Assembly: GCF_014633365.1 (NCBI RefSeq)
Contig: NC_068348.1
Span: forward strand, 12,294,311 to 12,358,310
DNA length: 64,000 nucleotides
DNA from: Diospyros lotus
Taxonomy: Eukaryota > Streptophyta > Magnoliopsida > Ericales > Ebenaceae
Direction: 5' to 3'
The notes under the pieces are model-generated. The model saw only the letters and a program-made list of their open reading frames with translations, was not told where the DNA came from and did no database searches. Shown here in pieces: positions 54,291 to 64,000 of this stretch (positions are counted from its first letter, which is position 1; the number at the start of each line of letters is the position of its first letter). The position numbers and the translations under genes were made by a program.

Positions 54291-55654
54291 CCCTGAATAT
54301 GGATAGTAATCTCTCAAGTATCACTAACACTACACAATTGCTTCGAGTTATTTTGCTCATTAAAGGCCAGCACACACGGGGATTGGATATCAACCACAAC
54401 CAGAAAAAGGGCTTCAATTTCGTATACGAGGTTGAATGGTGTTTCCCTAGTGGGTACTCAGTTGGTGGTGCGATAGGCCTATAGAACAGTTGGAAGCTCT
54501 TCCACCCGCACCCTTTGCTTTCTCTAGCCGAGTCTTGAGGCCATGGAGAATTTATCTTGTTGATAGCTTTAACTTGGCCATTCACTTGAGGATAAGCAAC
54601 TAACGCCATGCGAAGGCGAATTCCCCATCTCTAGTAGAAGGCACGAAAAGCATCTTGGTGAAGTGCGGGCCAAAAGAAACCTGCCCTTAAGACCTTGGTA
54701 GCTAGTGACCTTGCCCCAAGATGCTCACTACAGTCTCCTTCATGTACCTCATCAAGTGCTCATTGTGCTTCCTGCAGGCCAAGGCACTTCAAAAGAGGCA
54801 TGGAGAAAGCTCGCTTTTAGAAGGTTGTTAATCATGACAAAGTGAGTGGCTCGAGTTCTCAACAATTTGGCCTTGAATGGTACAACAGGAAGCTCCCCAG
54901 TAAGCAGATATTGAAAAATCAAGGATCTCCAATCATCTGTTATCTCAATGAAATGTGTTGCAATCTCAACCTCATGCTCCTCAATATTAGGCCTTTGCAA
55001 GACCTCCATGTGAATCAAGCGTCCAGGGGTATCCCTTGCTGAAGCTAATTTGGACAAGGCATCAACATGCTAATTAAGGGTGTGGTTAACTTGAATCAGC
55101 TGGAAGTCTATGAAAGAGTGGGCCAGCTCACGAAGCTTTTAAAGATACTGCATGAGTGTAGGATCCTTAGTCTTGTAGGTACCTTGGAACTGCTGAACCA
55201 CTAGTTGAGAATCATTGTGGGCTATAACTCTTTGTGCCTTGAGCTTCTTGGTGATGCTCAGACTGGCAATGAGGGCCTCATACTTTGCGGTGTTGTTGGA
55301 TATTAGGAAGGTAAACCCAGGGAGTACTCAAAAACTTCACCCTCAGGAGAAATGAGAGCAATATCGGCTTTACTGCCCTGACCATTAGAGGCCCCATCTA
55401 CAAATAACATCCACTCGGGAACAGACATTGACATAGAGTCAAGAGTATGGGTACACTCCACAATGAAGTCTGCTAATGCCTAACCCTTGATGGCTTTCTG
55501 AGGCTCGAAGTGAAGATAATATTCGCCAAGCTCAATGGTCCACTTAGTGAGTCTGAAAAAGCACTTCGGTAGTTGCAAAATTTGGTGCAAGGGCTGACCA
55601 GTAAGCTTCACGATCGTGTGAGACTACAAATACGTTTTGAGCTTCCTTGTTGCC
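54291..55654 (-). pseudogene. Tat-D RNase H pair and partial integrase
   Basis: Reading down from 55654: TRKLKTYL-stop-SHTIVKLTGQPLHQIL, FRLTKWTIELGEYYLHFEP (end of the first RNase H), ALADFIVECT, WMLFVDGASNGQGSKAD (second RNase H), a decayed middle, NALSKLASARDTPGR-like text and VEIATHFIEITDDWRSLIFQYLLTGELP. Integrase finger-region words follow (HLGARSLATKVLRAGFFWP near 54680-54730), then a jump past the catalytic core to MALVAYPQVNGQVKAINK (54609-54556). The first two catalytic Asp blocks are deleted. Many stops. Confidence 0.75.
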
Positions 55655-55978
55655 TGTTAGCAAATGAGTTGATTTGTCCTGATATTATTTCCTTTTCTTG
55701 GTTGATTGATTGTAAATTGTAGATTAGAATCTTTTATTTTCTTCTATTTCTTTTAAGCAGCTTCCTAATTTGTTTCTTTTATTTTCTTCTATTTCTTGTA
55801 AGCAGCTTCCTAATTTGTTTAAGGAAGATTGCTAAGTTAGAGAGTTGCCTAACTCATTTAGGCTAACTTAGGAAGGTATCCAACTTAGGAGATATCCTAA
55901 ACTTGGCAACCTCTCTGTATATATGTTGTGTTCGGCTAAGTTGATAATAGATTGGAAGTTTTTCCTGGTTTTTTGACA
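55655..55978 (+). repeat. Cop-6 5' LTR
   Basis: TGTTAGCAAATGAG...GGTTTTTTGACA, TATA-like TGTATATATGTTG near 55916. An internal direct repeat (TTTTATTTTCTTCTATTTCTT) occurs twice, about 50 bp apart. Confidence 0.95.
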
Positions 55979-55991
55979 TGGTATCAGAGCC
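55979..55991 (+). other. Cop-6 primer binding site (tRNA-Met)
   Basis: TGGTATCAGAGCC directly abuts the LTR. Confidence 0.92.
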
Positions 55992-56055
55992 ATAGGGTTT
56001 CGGTGATTGTTTGTAGCCGAGATACCTTGATCCATTTTTTCTTTCCAACCATAGT

Positions 56056-58815
56056 ATGGGCGATGTTGGAGAATCGGAAGGTACGACCGAAGTCACAGCC
56101 ACAGGTGCTGTTACGGGGGGTTCCAGCCATGGGATAAGTACTGGAGGAGAGCTTCCGATTATTCAAGCGGCTTATAGGTTGAGCGGAAAAAATTATCTCA
56201 AGTGGTCTCAATTAATCAAGACCTTCTTGAAAGGCAAGGGGAAATTGAGCCACTTGGAGGGAACCGGGCCTCAAAAGGAGGATCCCACGTACGCTGCATG
56301 GGATGAAGAAGACTCATTAGTCATGTCATGGCTTTGGAGCGCTATGAATCCAGAGATTAGCGATACGGTAATGTTTCTAACTACGGCTAAGGAGATATGG
56401 GATGCTATGAGGACTACCTACTCCAAAATCAATGATGCTGCACAGATTTATGAAATCAGAACAAAAGTGGCAGCAACAAAACAAGGCAACCGATCTGTTA
56501 TTGAGTACTCTAATCTGTTGCAGATTTTGTGGCAAGAATTGGATCACTATTAGTGCATCCAGATGAAGTGCAGCGAGGATGCAGTCATTCAAAAGAGATT
56601 TGTGGAGAAAGAACGGATCTATGACTTCTTAGCTGGGCTAAACTTGGAGTATGATGCTGTTAGGATCCAAATCCTAGGTAAATCTGACCTACCTTCTTTA
56701 AATGAAGTTATTGCTATTATTCGAGGGGAAGAAGGTAGGAGAGGAGTGATGTTAGAGAATCATCAGTTAGAGGGATCAGCATTACTCACTATAAAGGGGG
56801 CTGGTCGTGGAAGGTGGATTAAAGAAGATAGAAGACAGGTGGATTCAAATGGAAGTACCATAGATAGAGATAATTTGTGGTGCACTTTTTGCAAAAAGCC
56901 GAGGCACACAGTTGATAAATGCTGGAAGCTCCATGGAAAACCAGTTAGAGGAGGACAACATCCACAATCTAAGCCTAATGGGCAATCATATATGGCTAAC
57001 AGTCAGCTGGGATTGGGAGAGATCAATGGCCGACAACAAGTGGAAGGCAAAGGCATTGAACAAGCTAAGTTTATGGGGCTGAAACAAGAAGAAATTGAGA
57101 AGTTGAGGACCCTATTAGGCTCACTTGAGAAGGAATTAGGAGCAAGTTCTTCAAATCTTGCTCTCACATGTATTACTCTCAATTCTTCCAGCTTAAAAGT
57201 TTCAGATTTAGGTTTTAAACCAGATTGGGTTCTTGACACTGGTGCCACGGACCATATGACCTATTCTTCCCAAAAATTCCTATCCTACAAGCCTTGTCCA
57301 AGCACCAAAAAGATTGTTCTGGCTGATGGATCCCTAACTACTGTTTCTGGAATAGGGGACATCAGTGTGAACAATCTTTTGATCCTAAGAGATGTTCTTC
57401 ATGTTCCTAAACTTTACACTGTCAAATACAAATCAGATGGCTCTTTAGAAAGGTACAAAGCTAGGTTGGTGGCCAAAGGTTATACCCAAACATATGGTGT
57501 GGATTATCTTGAAACATTTGCTCCGGTGGCCAAAATGAACACTGTTCGGGTTCTATTATAATTGGCAGCCACTTTAAACTAGCCTTTGTATCAATATGAT
57601 GTTAAAAATGCGTTTTTACATGGTGACTTAGAGGAAGAGATTTATATGGAGGTTCCTCCTGGATTTGGGTTTCCTAATCAAGGAAAAAACTTAGCATGCC
57701 GCTTGAACAAAGCTCTCTATGGACTGAAACAGTCACCAAGAGCTTGGTTTGGGAGATTTGCCAAAGTAATGTTTGGTTTGGGCTATAAGCAAAGTCAAGG
57801 GGATCACACATTGTTTATTCACCACTCTCCAACTGGTAAACTAACTGCTTTGCTAGTGTATGTGGATGATATAATTGTGACAGGTGATGATCAAGATGGA
57901 ATTGTAGCATTGAAGGAGTGTTTGACTCAGGAATTTGAAATAAAGGAGCTTGGGAACCTAAAGTATTTTTTGGGCATTGAAGTGGCTAGGTCTAAGAAAG
58001 GTATTTTCATTTCTCAACATAAATATGTGTTAGATCTCTTGCAAGAAACCGGTATGCTAGGCTGCAGGGTTCTTGATACTCCAATTGAGCAAAATCATCG
58101 AATTGGTGAAGACATGGAGGGAGGTGCTGTTGATAAAGAGTCTTACCAACGGTTAGTAGGAAGGCTAATCTATCTCTCTCATACTTGGCCGGATATTGCA
58201 TATGCTGTGGGAGTAGCAAGTCAATTTATGCATAGTCCAAAGGAGGGTCATTTTAAAGCTATGCATCGTATTCTTCATTACCTTAAGAGTGCTCCTGGTA
58301 AAGGTATTTTATTTAAGACGGGTGGCTCTATGTCTTTGGAAGCCTACACGAATGCCGACTATGCTGGTTCCCTTGTTAATAGGCGGTCCACCTCCGATTA
58401 TTGCACATTTCTAGGTGGCAATCTTGTTACTTGGCGTAGTAAGAAACAAAATGTGGTGGCAAGGTCTAGTGCTGAAGCTGAGTTTCGATCTATGGCATTG
58501 GGAATTTGTGAGTTGTTATGGCTCAAGATTATTTTAGATGACTTACGGATTCGATGGACAGCTCCTATGAGATTATATTGTGACAACAAATCAGCCATTA
58601 ACATTGCTCACAACCCGGTTCAACATGATAGGACTAAACATGTTGAGGTGGATCGACACTTCATTAAAGAGAAGCTTGACAATGGCTTAATTTGTACTCC
58701 TTTCATTCCTACTGGTGGACAGCTTGCTGATGTCTTTACCAAAGGCTTATTGGGTGGTGTTTTTCACAAGATCCTCAGCAAGATGGGAATGTATGACATA
58801 CACTCTTCATCTTGA
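56056..58815 (+). pseudogene. Cop-6 Gag-protease-RT-RNase H with integrase deleted in frame
   Basis: One frame from ATG 56056 (MGDVGESEGTTE) to the stop after HSSS (58815), broken only by stops at 56551, 57559 and 57580. Gag: AAYRLSGKNYLKWSQ, AWDEEDSLVMSWLWSAM, zinc knuckle [19 protein letters not shown]. Protease: [15 protein letters not shown]. At about 57420 the text goes from VLHVPKLYT straight to [15 protein letters not shown], so GAG-pre-integrase, all of integrase and the first part of RT are missing, yet the frame is kept. RT keeps DVKNAFLHGDLEE, LYGLKQSPRAWF and LVYVDDIIV. RNase H keeps TNADYAGSLVNRRST, the SSAEAEFRSMA block and HDRTKHVEVDRHFIKE, ending LADVFTKGL. It would need another element's integrase to move. 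Confidence 0.94.
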
Positions 58816-58822
58816 GGGGGAG
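58813..58822 (+). other. Cop-6 polypurine tract
   Basis: TGAGGGGGAG directly before the 3' LTR; overlaps the stop codon of the polyprotein. Confidence 0.8.
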
Positions 58823-59146
58823 TGTTAGCAAATGAGTTGATTTGTCCTGATATTATTTCCTTTCCTTGGTTGATTGATTGTAAATTGTAGATTAGAATCT
58901 TTTATTTTCTTCTATTTCTTGTAAGTAGCTTCCTAATTTGTTTCTTTTATTTTCTTCTATTTCTTGTAAGCAGCTTCCTAATTTGTTTAAGGAAGATTGC
59001 TAAGTTAGAGAGTTGCCTAACTCATTTAGGCTAACTTAGGAAGGTATCCAACTTAGGAGATATCCTAAACTTGGCAACCTCTCTGTATATATGTTGTGTT
59101 CGGCTAAGTTGATAATAGATTGGAAGTTTTTCCTGGTTTTTTGACA
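58823..59146 (+). repeat. Cop-6 3' LTR
   Basis: 324 bp; three substitutions from the 5' LTR, all in its first third. Confidence 0.95.
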
Positions 59147-59275
59147 CTGCCATAACGAGAGCTTGAGCCACCTTTTCAGCATAGGGGTAGCAAGTTTCAG
59201 GCCCTTGAAGAGTTTTGCTGACATAATATATGAGCTAATTGCTGTATTCCAACAACAACAGGTGGATGGGCCAGG
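59147..59275 (-). pseudogene. Tat-D RNase H fragment, upstream piece
   Basis: Minus-strand text LIYYVSKTLQGPETCYPYAEKVAQALVMA, in two readable halves, is the first RNase H of Tat-type gypsy pol and joins 55654 when Cop-6 is removed. One stop precedes it. Upstream (59276 onward) the homology ends abruptly in the hairpin cluster. Confidence 0.72.
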
Positions 59276-59405
59276 CCTTCGAGGAAACAAGTCCTTGAAG
59301 GACCTAGCTAGGTCTTTGAGTGCCCCGAAGACCCTTCCAGGAGGTGTCACTCCTGGGAAACCTCACCGCCTTTGGGGGAGCTACCCTTCCGGAGGGGTCC
59401 CTTGA
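59276..59405. other. GC-rich hairpin/palindrome cluster
   Basis: GTCCTT-g-AAGGAC (59291-59303), the perfect 14-bp palindrome GACCTAGCTAGGTC (59301-59314), CCAGGAG-gtgtca-CTCCTGG (59337-59356) and the near-palindrome ACCCTTCCGGAGGGGT (59383-59398) lie within 110 bases. No coding match. Similar in style, not in sequence, to 17060-17180. Confidence 0.72.
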
Positions 59406-60600
59406 AGGCTATGTAACAACATTTGTCTTTTATTTGTTTTGCTAATATAATTGTAGTTAGTTTAATTATGTTTTAGTTAGGATAGGTTTTCAGCATATAT
59501 ATAGGCATATGAAGTACTCAGCAATTAACACTTTTGATATTGAATACAGATGGTTGATTTTCTCTCTTTCTTAAGCTTCCTTTGTTTTTGCCTTCTCCTC
59601 CTCGTCTTGTTTGCTTCAATTTTTTGCAATTCTTTTTCTGTTCTGCATCAATAATGTTTTTAAGAGTTAGTGTACTCGAAGATAAGCGACGCACAAGGGC
59701 AACTCAAGGCACCATGGAAGCACCTTGTGTACCACTAGGCAATACACCTTCTGTTAGACTATGCCTAGGCAAGTGCAATAGGCATCATGGGCACTTGCTC
59801 GAACGTAATAAAAACAACTGAAAAAAAAAGAAAAGGATAAAAGAAGAGTTATCGACACTAAATATGAAAGGAGGTGTGCGAAAAACCACCTAGAATCTAA
59901 TATGAAGAGGAAAATGGAAGGAAAGTAGAAAAAGATCAAGTTCGACATTGCCTTGCTGCTTAGTTTTCTGATGCAAAGCCAATGTAAGTTTCTTTCAATT
60001 TTTCCCATCTTCCTTACCTTTCTATAGTTGTAATGGTCAACTATGACATGGGTTTGGGTAGTTGAGTTAGAAAACAGTCTCTGGAGGTCTATTGGAGTTC
60101 TTACTCACTGAAGGTTCTGCACAAGTGATGTTATGCACTGATGAACCATTTGTGTGTGGAACCTGTAGCTGACCGGCAATTGCACTTCACCAGCAGGCTC
60201 ACCTGTGGCAGATGACCCTCTGATTGCCATCCCTCTGTCTAATCTTCCACATGTCTAGTGTGGCTTAGTGACGATGCCAGGTTGCAAATGGTATTTTGTG
60301 GTCATCTTGTTGCTGATTATTAACAATAAAGCACAAGAGAGTTGAATATAATAACTCTGACAATAAGTTAGCATCCTCTTATCTCCCTTTATATTAAGTT
60401 AAACAAGTTAATGACCCAACTCAATCAGTATTTTGGTTCTTGTTTAATAGAAATTCTTAACCTATTAATTTTTCATTTTAGTAACTTAGTTCCCATTTCC
60501 TTCTTGGACTATCTTAAGCTATTATTAGTTTTCATATTTTATTTGAGTAAGTATATGGTGATGGTTGTCGACGATTGGGAGACTGATCTCGTCCTTATTT
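59406..60600. other. Spacer with an LTR-like promoter region
   Basis: No gene seen. TGTAACAAC near 59412 followed by a TATA-like CATATATATAGG (59494-59505) and pyrimidine-rich DNA to about 59650 could be a solo LTR fragment, but no second end or duplication was found. The rest (59650-60600) is unassigned. Confidence 0.35.
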
Positions 60601-60609
60601 TTAGACAAG

Positions 60610-60875
60610 ATTAGATCATTTTGATTGTGATTGATTTCTTGATTATATTTTTCTTTCTAAGTTAGTGAATTTATCTTCTAGATGCTGCAAATTTCCATAT
60701 CTTGTTGTATCCTAATTTGTACAAGTTTTGAAAACTAAATTTGGAAACTATCCTATTTTGTTTTTAAGAACTTCCTATGTTGATAGGAAGGCATGTATAT
60801 ATTGTGATCATTCCTCAATGGATAAATAAGATTGAAACATTATTCCCACGTCTTCATTAACATGGTATCAGAGCC
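60610..60875 (+). repeat. Cop-7 5' LTR end and primer site
   Basis: The LTR end ...CTTCATTAACA (60862) is followed directly by TGGTATCAGAGCC (60863-60875). A TATA-like ATGTATATATTG is near 60793. The left end of the LTR was not fixed; 60610 is approximate. Confidence 0.6.
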
Positions 60876-60959
60876 ATAGAATAGTCACCGTTCTGTGGGA
60901 CTGTTAAGACCTTCATCAATCTTCTTCATTCGATATTATGTCTACTACCCCTAACCCTT

Positions 60960-61310
60960 TGTCAAGCCCTTAAATTAGGGCTGGCAATTTCATTAACTAT
61001 AGAATGTAAGAACAAGGGGGAGAGATAGAAATAGAGAGAGAAAAGAGAGAGAAATAAGGAAAGAAAGAAGAGAGAACGAGAGAATCAATAGAGAGAGAGA
61101 CTTTGATTATTCATTTCCAAGATATCCCTCAAAGTGCCATAGGTCTATCTTTTATAGGACCTTTAGCTACATCAACTACCTTCTAACTAACCTACGACTT
61201 CAATTAGCCGCTTACAGCATTAGCCACTTACAACATTTCTACTACTTCTTTATTTCCTCATTTAAACCCTAACATTTTACAATATTACACTGCTCCCTAG
61301 GGTCATGACA
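60960..61310 (-). repeat. Gag-8 3' LTR
   Basis: TGTCAAGCCC...GGGTCATGACA in plus orientation; followed by ATCCCCACCCCTTC (61311-61324), the purine tract on the coding strand. Confidence 0.87.
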
Positions 61311-61319
61311 ATCCCCACC

Positions 61320-62770
61320 CCTTCAAACAATTCTTGTCCCCAAGAATTGACAACGAAGACTATGGTTCAACCAATCCCTACCTTCAATACTTGTTGCCTC
61401 CGTCTCTTCTCCTTACTGTTTTGCTTCTCCCCTTTGAGCAATACAAGTGTAGCAATGTCCGCCTCTAATTGTTTCGCTGTTACTTTAGCCTTTCCTTCAA
61501 ACACTTCAGCCTGTATAGAATGAAGTGATTCCTCTCCGATGATCACCCTGCACTCCCCTATTTTCGCCTGGGAAATATCTTCTTCTTCTTTTTCCTATTC
61601 CCCATCATAACCTTCCATATTCATCAACTGTCTTTTGCACTAATGACCAGGGCTATATTTGTCTCCACACTTGAAACATACTCCAAATTGCCTTCTCTGT
61701 TCCATCCAACCTTCTTTACCACCATTATTATTTGTTCATCCAACCTTCTTTACTACCATTATTATTTGTTCCTGTCTTTATTGCTGGTTGATCAGGACCT
61801 ATAAGCAAGGCCCCCAAACTCCCTCCCCCATACTATTTGACCAACAAACTTGGCTCGTAGGGCACATTATGCTTCTTAAAAATGGCCTCTAAGGTCATTT
61901 CTTGCAGCCTCGCTTTTTCGGTAGCTTGCCCTGCCATCGTGGGTGTCATCATCTTGACCATGGGCCATAACTCCTCCTTCAACCCATTAACAAAACTTGA
62001 TACCAGGTATTGTTTAGTGAGCCAAGGTTGTATGGTACATACCATGGATCTTAGCTCCTCGAATCTGGCTTAGTACTCCATTACAGTACCTTCTTGCTTC
62101 AGCTTGTTGAATTCTTCGATAACATCTGTCATTTTCTTTTCCCTGAAACGCTCACAGAGCCCTTCTGAAAAAACTCTCCAACCCCTTGCAGCCCTTCATT
62201 TTGGACCCACTCTTGGTACCAAGAATCTGCTACTTCATTTAGATAGGTCGTCACTAGAGTCACATTTTGATCCTCGGAAATCCAGTAGGATTGAAAGAAC
62301 CTTTCGCACCTTCTTAACCACCACCTTAGGTTCTTTCCCTCAAACATGGGTATCTCCAATTTTGGCATGGGTGCATGGTTATGCGCCAATTGTTCCAAGT
62401 TTCTTCTTGGATTTTCTTGAACTATCTGTTGTTCCACTTATTCCAAAACTCGACCGTTCCCGATTGATTGCCTTGATGCGGCAAGATCGGCTCTAATGCT
62501 TGCCTTAGCGGAAATTCCAGGGACAACCGTAATTGGGGCAAAGTGGCCAACATATTTAACATATTGTTGATCCTTTTCCCTTGTTGGTCTACCGTTTCTT
62601 GACACCTTTGAACTGATTCTTGGCATCTTCCGACCGCTTCTTGTTGCTTGCATGGCTTCCTTCCACTCGGCTAGTTCTGCTCGCATTTGGCGCATGGCAT
62701 CTTGGGTATGGGTCATATTGAATTACAGGGCTTCCAACCTAATCTCTAGTTGCTTCAATCTTGTACCTTC
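61320..62770 (-). pseudogene. Gag-8 gag remnant joined to a pol tail
   Basis: On the minus strand: a leader with MTHTQDAMRQMRAELAEW (62716-62663), the gag domain (MPKLEIPMFEGKNLRWW, CERFFQSYW, VADSWYQEW, LVSSFVNGLKEELW), a zinc knuckle CFKCGDKYSPGH near 61645-61685, then ESLHSIQ, equivalent to the ISLHALK just before protease in Gyp-B. Text then jumps to a short end like the last residues of gypsy pol (SILGDKNCLKG near 61350-61320), with no pol between. At least one frameshift (between 62129 and 62045) and several stops. Gag would supply particle formation; with these lesions it cannot. Confidence 0.78.
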
Positions 62771-63254
62771 TGCCTAGACTTCAATTCATTGCTTTAGGCC
62801 ACATCAAGATTTGACCCACGCCATGCCTTCACTCTCGCCTACCCCAGCCGTGGCCCACTTGATGCGTTGCTGCATAGAACATGGGAATCTCTGCCAAGCA
62901 TTGCCCTACTTAAAGATTTGACCGAGAGCTGTTGTCCGTGCTCGCCTATCCAAGCCCAAGCTCCTCGCTTCTCGCTTCCGAATTTCAGTCCAAATTGCTT
63001 GCGTCTGTAAACCCAATATGTCTTGCTTTCGTCCTTCAGTTCTGTCTCATTTGGTCGTCTTTGCATCCATCAGTTCCGCCTCCTCTTGGGTTGCGTCTTG
63101 CTGGGGGTCGTGAGTTTGACTACCCCTTTGATCGCTTGCGACTACCACTTCGCCTTCAACTATTGTGACTGCATTGGAGTTGCTACTGCTAGCAAGTTCT
63201 GATGCTGACCCTCACCTTGATGGCTTCCGCCGATTACCCCGCAGTTGGTTCGTC

Positions 63255-63268
63255 CAGCTCTGATACCA
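63255..63268 (-). other. Gag-8 primer binding site (tRNA-Met)
   Basis: TGGTATCAGAGCTG on the coding strand, 3 bases from the 5' LTR. Confidence 0.85.
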
Positions 63269-63271
63269 CTT

Positions 63272-63603
63272 TATCAAGCCCTTGAATTAGGGCTGACAAT
63301 TTCAATAACTATAGAATGTAAGAACAAGGGAGAGAGATAGAAACAGAGAGAGAAAAGAGAGAAATAAGGAAAGAAAGAAGAGGGAATGAGAGAATCAATA
63401 GAGAGAGAGGCTTTGATTATTCATTTCCAAGATATCCCTCAAAGTGCCGTAGGTCTATCTTTTATAGGACCTATAGCTACATCAACTACCTTCTAACTAT
63501 CCAACGGCTTCAATTAGCTGCTTACAACATTTCTACTACTTTATTTCCTCATTTAGACCCTAAAGTTTTACAATATTACACACTACTCCCTAGGGTTGTG
63601 ACA
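63272..63603 (-). repeat. Gag-8 5' LTR
   Basis: 332 bp; its plus-strand start reads TATCAAGCCC where the other copy has TGTCAAGCCC, so the terminal TG has mutated. Confidence 0.85.
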
Positions 63604-64000
63604 TCCTAATCCTATGCCGGATTCGGCTAATTCTAGCAGTGCAACGAAAATTCCATTTGCTGGAACCAATAGTGTAGGCTTGAGTGGAGAATTGCAGAAC
63701 CTTCAAGCAGTTTACTGATTGAACGGTAAGAACTACTTAAAGTGGTATTAGCTGATCTGCACTTTTCTAAAGGGAAAGGGAAGTTAAGTCACCTTTTGGG
63801 GACTGGCCCTAAGGAGGGAGAATCCACGTTTGTTGCATGGGATGAGGAGGACTCCCCTAGTGATATCTTGGCTGTGGAACTCCATGGTTATGAAGATTAG
63901 TGATATTGTGATGTTCCTCATGACAACCAAGGACATTTAGGAGGCAATAAAGCTCACCTACTCTAAGGTTCATGATGCTAAACAAATTTATGAGACAAGG

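Larger units (their letters stand above)
55655..59146 (+). mobile_element. Cop-6: young Ty1/copia element lacking integrase
   Basis: LTRs 55655-55978 and 58823-59146, both 324 bp, differ at three positions by eye (0.9 percent). Flanks TTGCC (55650-55654) and CTGCC (59147-59151) form a target duplication with one mismatch; the Tat-D reading joins across the site (ALVMA|TRKLKTYL). Primer site and purine tract are intact. The internal region is 2.8 kb instead of the 4 kb or more usual for copia because integrase is deleted. Confidence 0.95.
54291..59275 (-). mobile_element. Tat-D: Tat/Ogre-like Ty3/gypsy fragment, split by Cop-6
   Basis: Minus-strand pol pieces at 54291-55654 and 59147-59275. 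The two RNase H stretches (one by the RT, one before integrase) and the phrase FVDGASNGQGSKAD are typical of the Tat/Ogre group, whose pol carries an additional RNase H. No LTR or gag was found; it is a fragment. Confidence 0.72.
60960..63603 (-). mobile_element. Gag-8: small gag-only gypsy element (TR-GAG-like)
   Basis: LTRs of 351 bp (60960-61310) and 332 bp (63272-63603) share TCAAGCCCTT.AATTAGGGCTG, CTTTTATAGGACCT and CTCCCTAGGGT. On the minus strand it has a primer site, a gag remnant with zinc knuckle and a purine tract, but no RT, RNase H or integrase; the internal region is 1.96 kb. Flanks CCCTT and TCCTA do not form a clean duplication. Gag resembles Gyp-B/Gyp-C gag. Confidence 0.85.
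60938..64000 (+). pseudogene. Cop-7 gag, split by Gag-8 and cut by the window end
   Basis: ATG at 60938 (MSTTPNPL) is followed after about 21 bases by Gag-8. The reading resumes at 63604 with Ser/Ala-rich text, then GELQNLQAVY-stop-LNGKNYLKWY, KGKGKLSHLLGTGP and FVAWDEEDS, the family words of Cop-4 and Cop-6 gag. Stops and frame changes are present within the first 120 codons. The element continues past 64000. Confidence 0.78.

Noticed and set aside
59594..59821. 79-codon open frame as a gene
   Set aside because: No recognisable domain, starts in pyrimidine-rich DNA, and has no family match that I can name.

Overview
The window is a retrotransposon-rich stretch of plant nuclear DNA. The evidence is Ty3/gypsy and Ty1/copia polyproteins, LTR pairs with 5-bp target duplications, primer sites for initiator tRNA-Met beside the LTRs, AT-rich spacers, and one recognisable host gene with introns. 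I infer a eudicot, probably large-genomed, and cannot name the species. No rRNA, tRNA, CRISPR or prokaryotic feature was seen. Element names below are local labels.

Layout. 1-469: start of a minus-strand LTR of family L. 470-17059: Gyp-A, an old Ty3/gypsy element (Del/Tekay-like). Its reverse transcriptase is split by a 2.1-kb tandem array of ~189-bp monomers (5141-7243). Its 3' LTR carries three foreign LTRs, one nested in another. 17060-19330: intergenic DNA with a GC-rich hairpin cluster, TA microsatellites and a MITE-like element. 19331-19974: first two coding exons of a probable NUDT14-type Nudix hydrolase (ADP-sugar diphosphatase), the only host gene I recognise. 20341-36817: Gyp-B, a minus-strand chromodomain gypsy inserted after exon 2 (target duplication gatca). 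It is itself split by Cop-1 (29822-35220, aaaca) and Gyp-C (23912-29390, ccccc).

36823-42771: remnants of Cop-2, another family L copy and Cop-3. 42772-54290: Cop-4, a minus-strand copia cut by a 2.5-kb solo LTR (ctgca) and by Cop-5 (46724-51612). 54291-59275: minus-strand Tat/Ogre-like gypsy remnant (Tat-D) carrying Cop-6 (55655-59146), a young copia with no integrase. 59276-60600: spacer with a second hairpin cluster. 60610-64000: Cop-7, a copia running off the window, with a 2.6-kb gag-only gypsy (Gag-8, 60960-63603) inserted just after its start codon.

Nesting agrees with LTR divergence counted by eye: Cop-6 3/324, Gyp-C 5/394, Cop-1 about 4 percent, Gyp-B about 5 percent, Gyp-A more than 10 percent. 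Nearly all element genes carry stops or frameshifts, many of them C-to-T type changes, so the elements look silenced and decaying. The best leads are the satellite array inside Gyp-A, the integrase-less young Cop-6, the LTRs packed with short self-complementary words, the two hairpin clusters, and the host gene whose later exons are not found.
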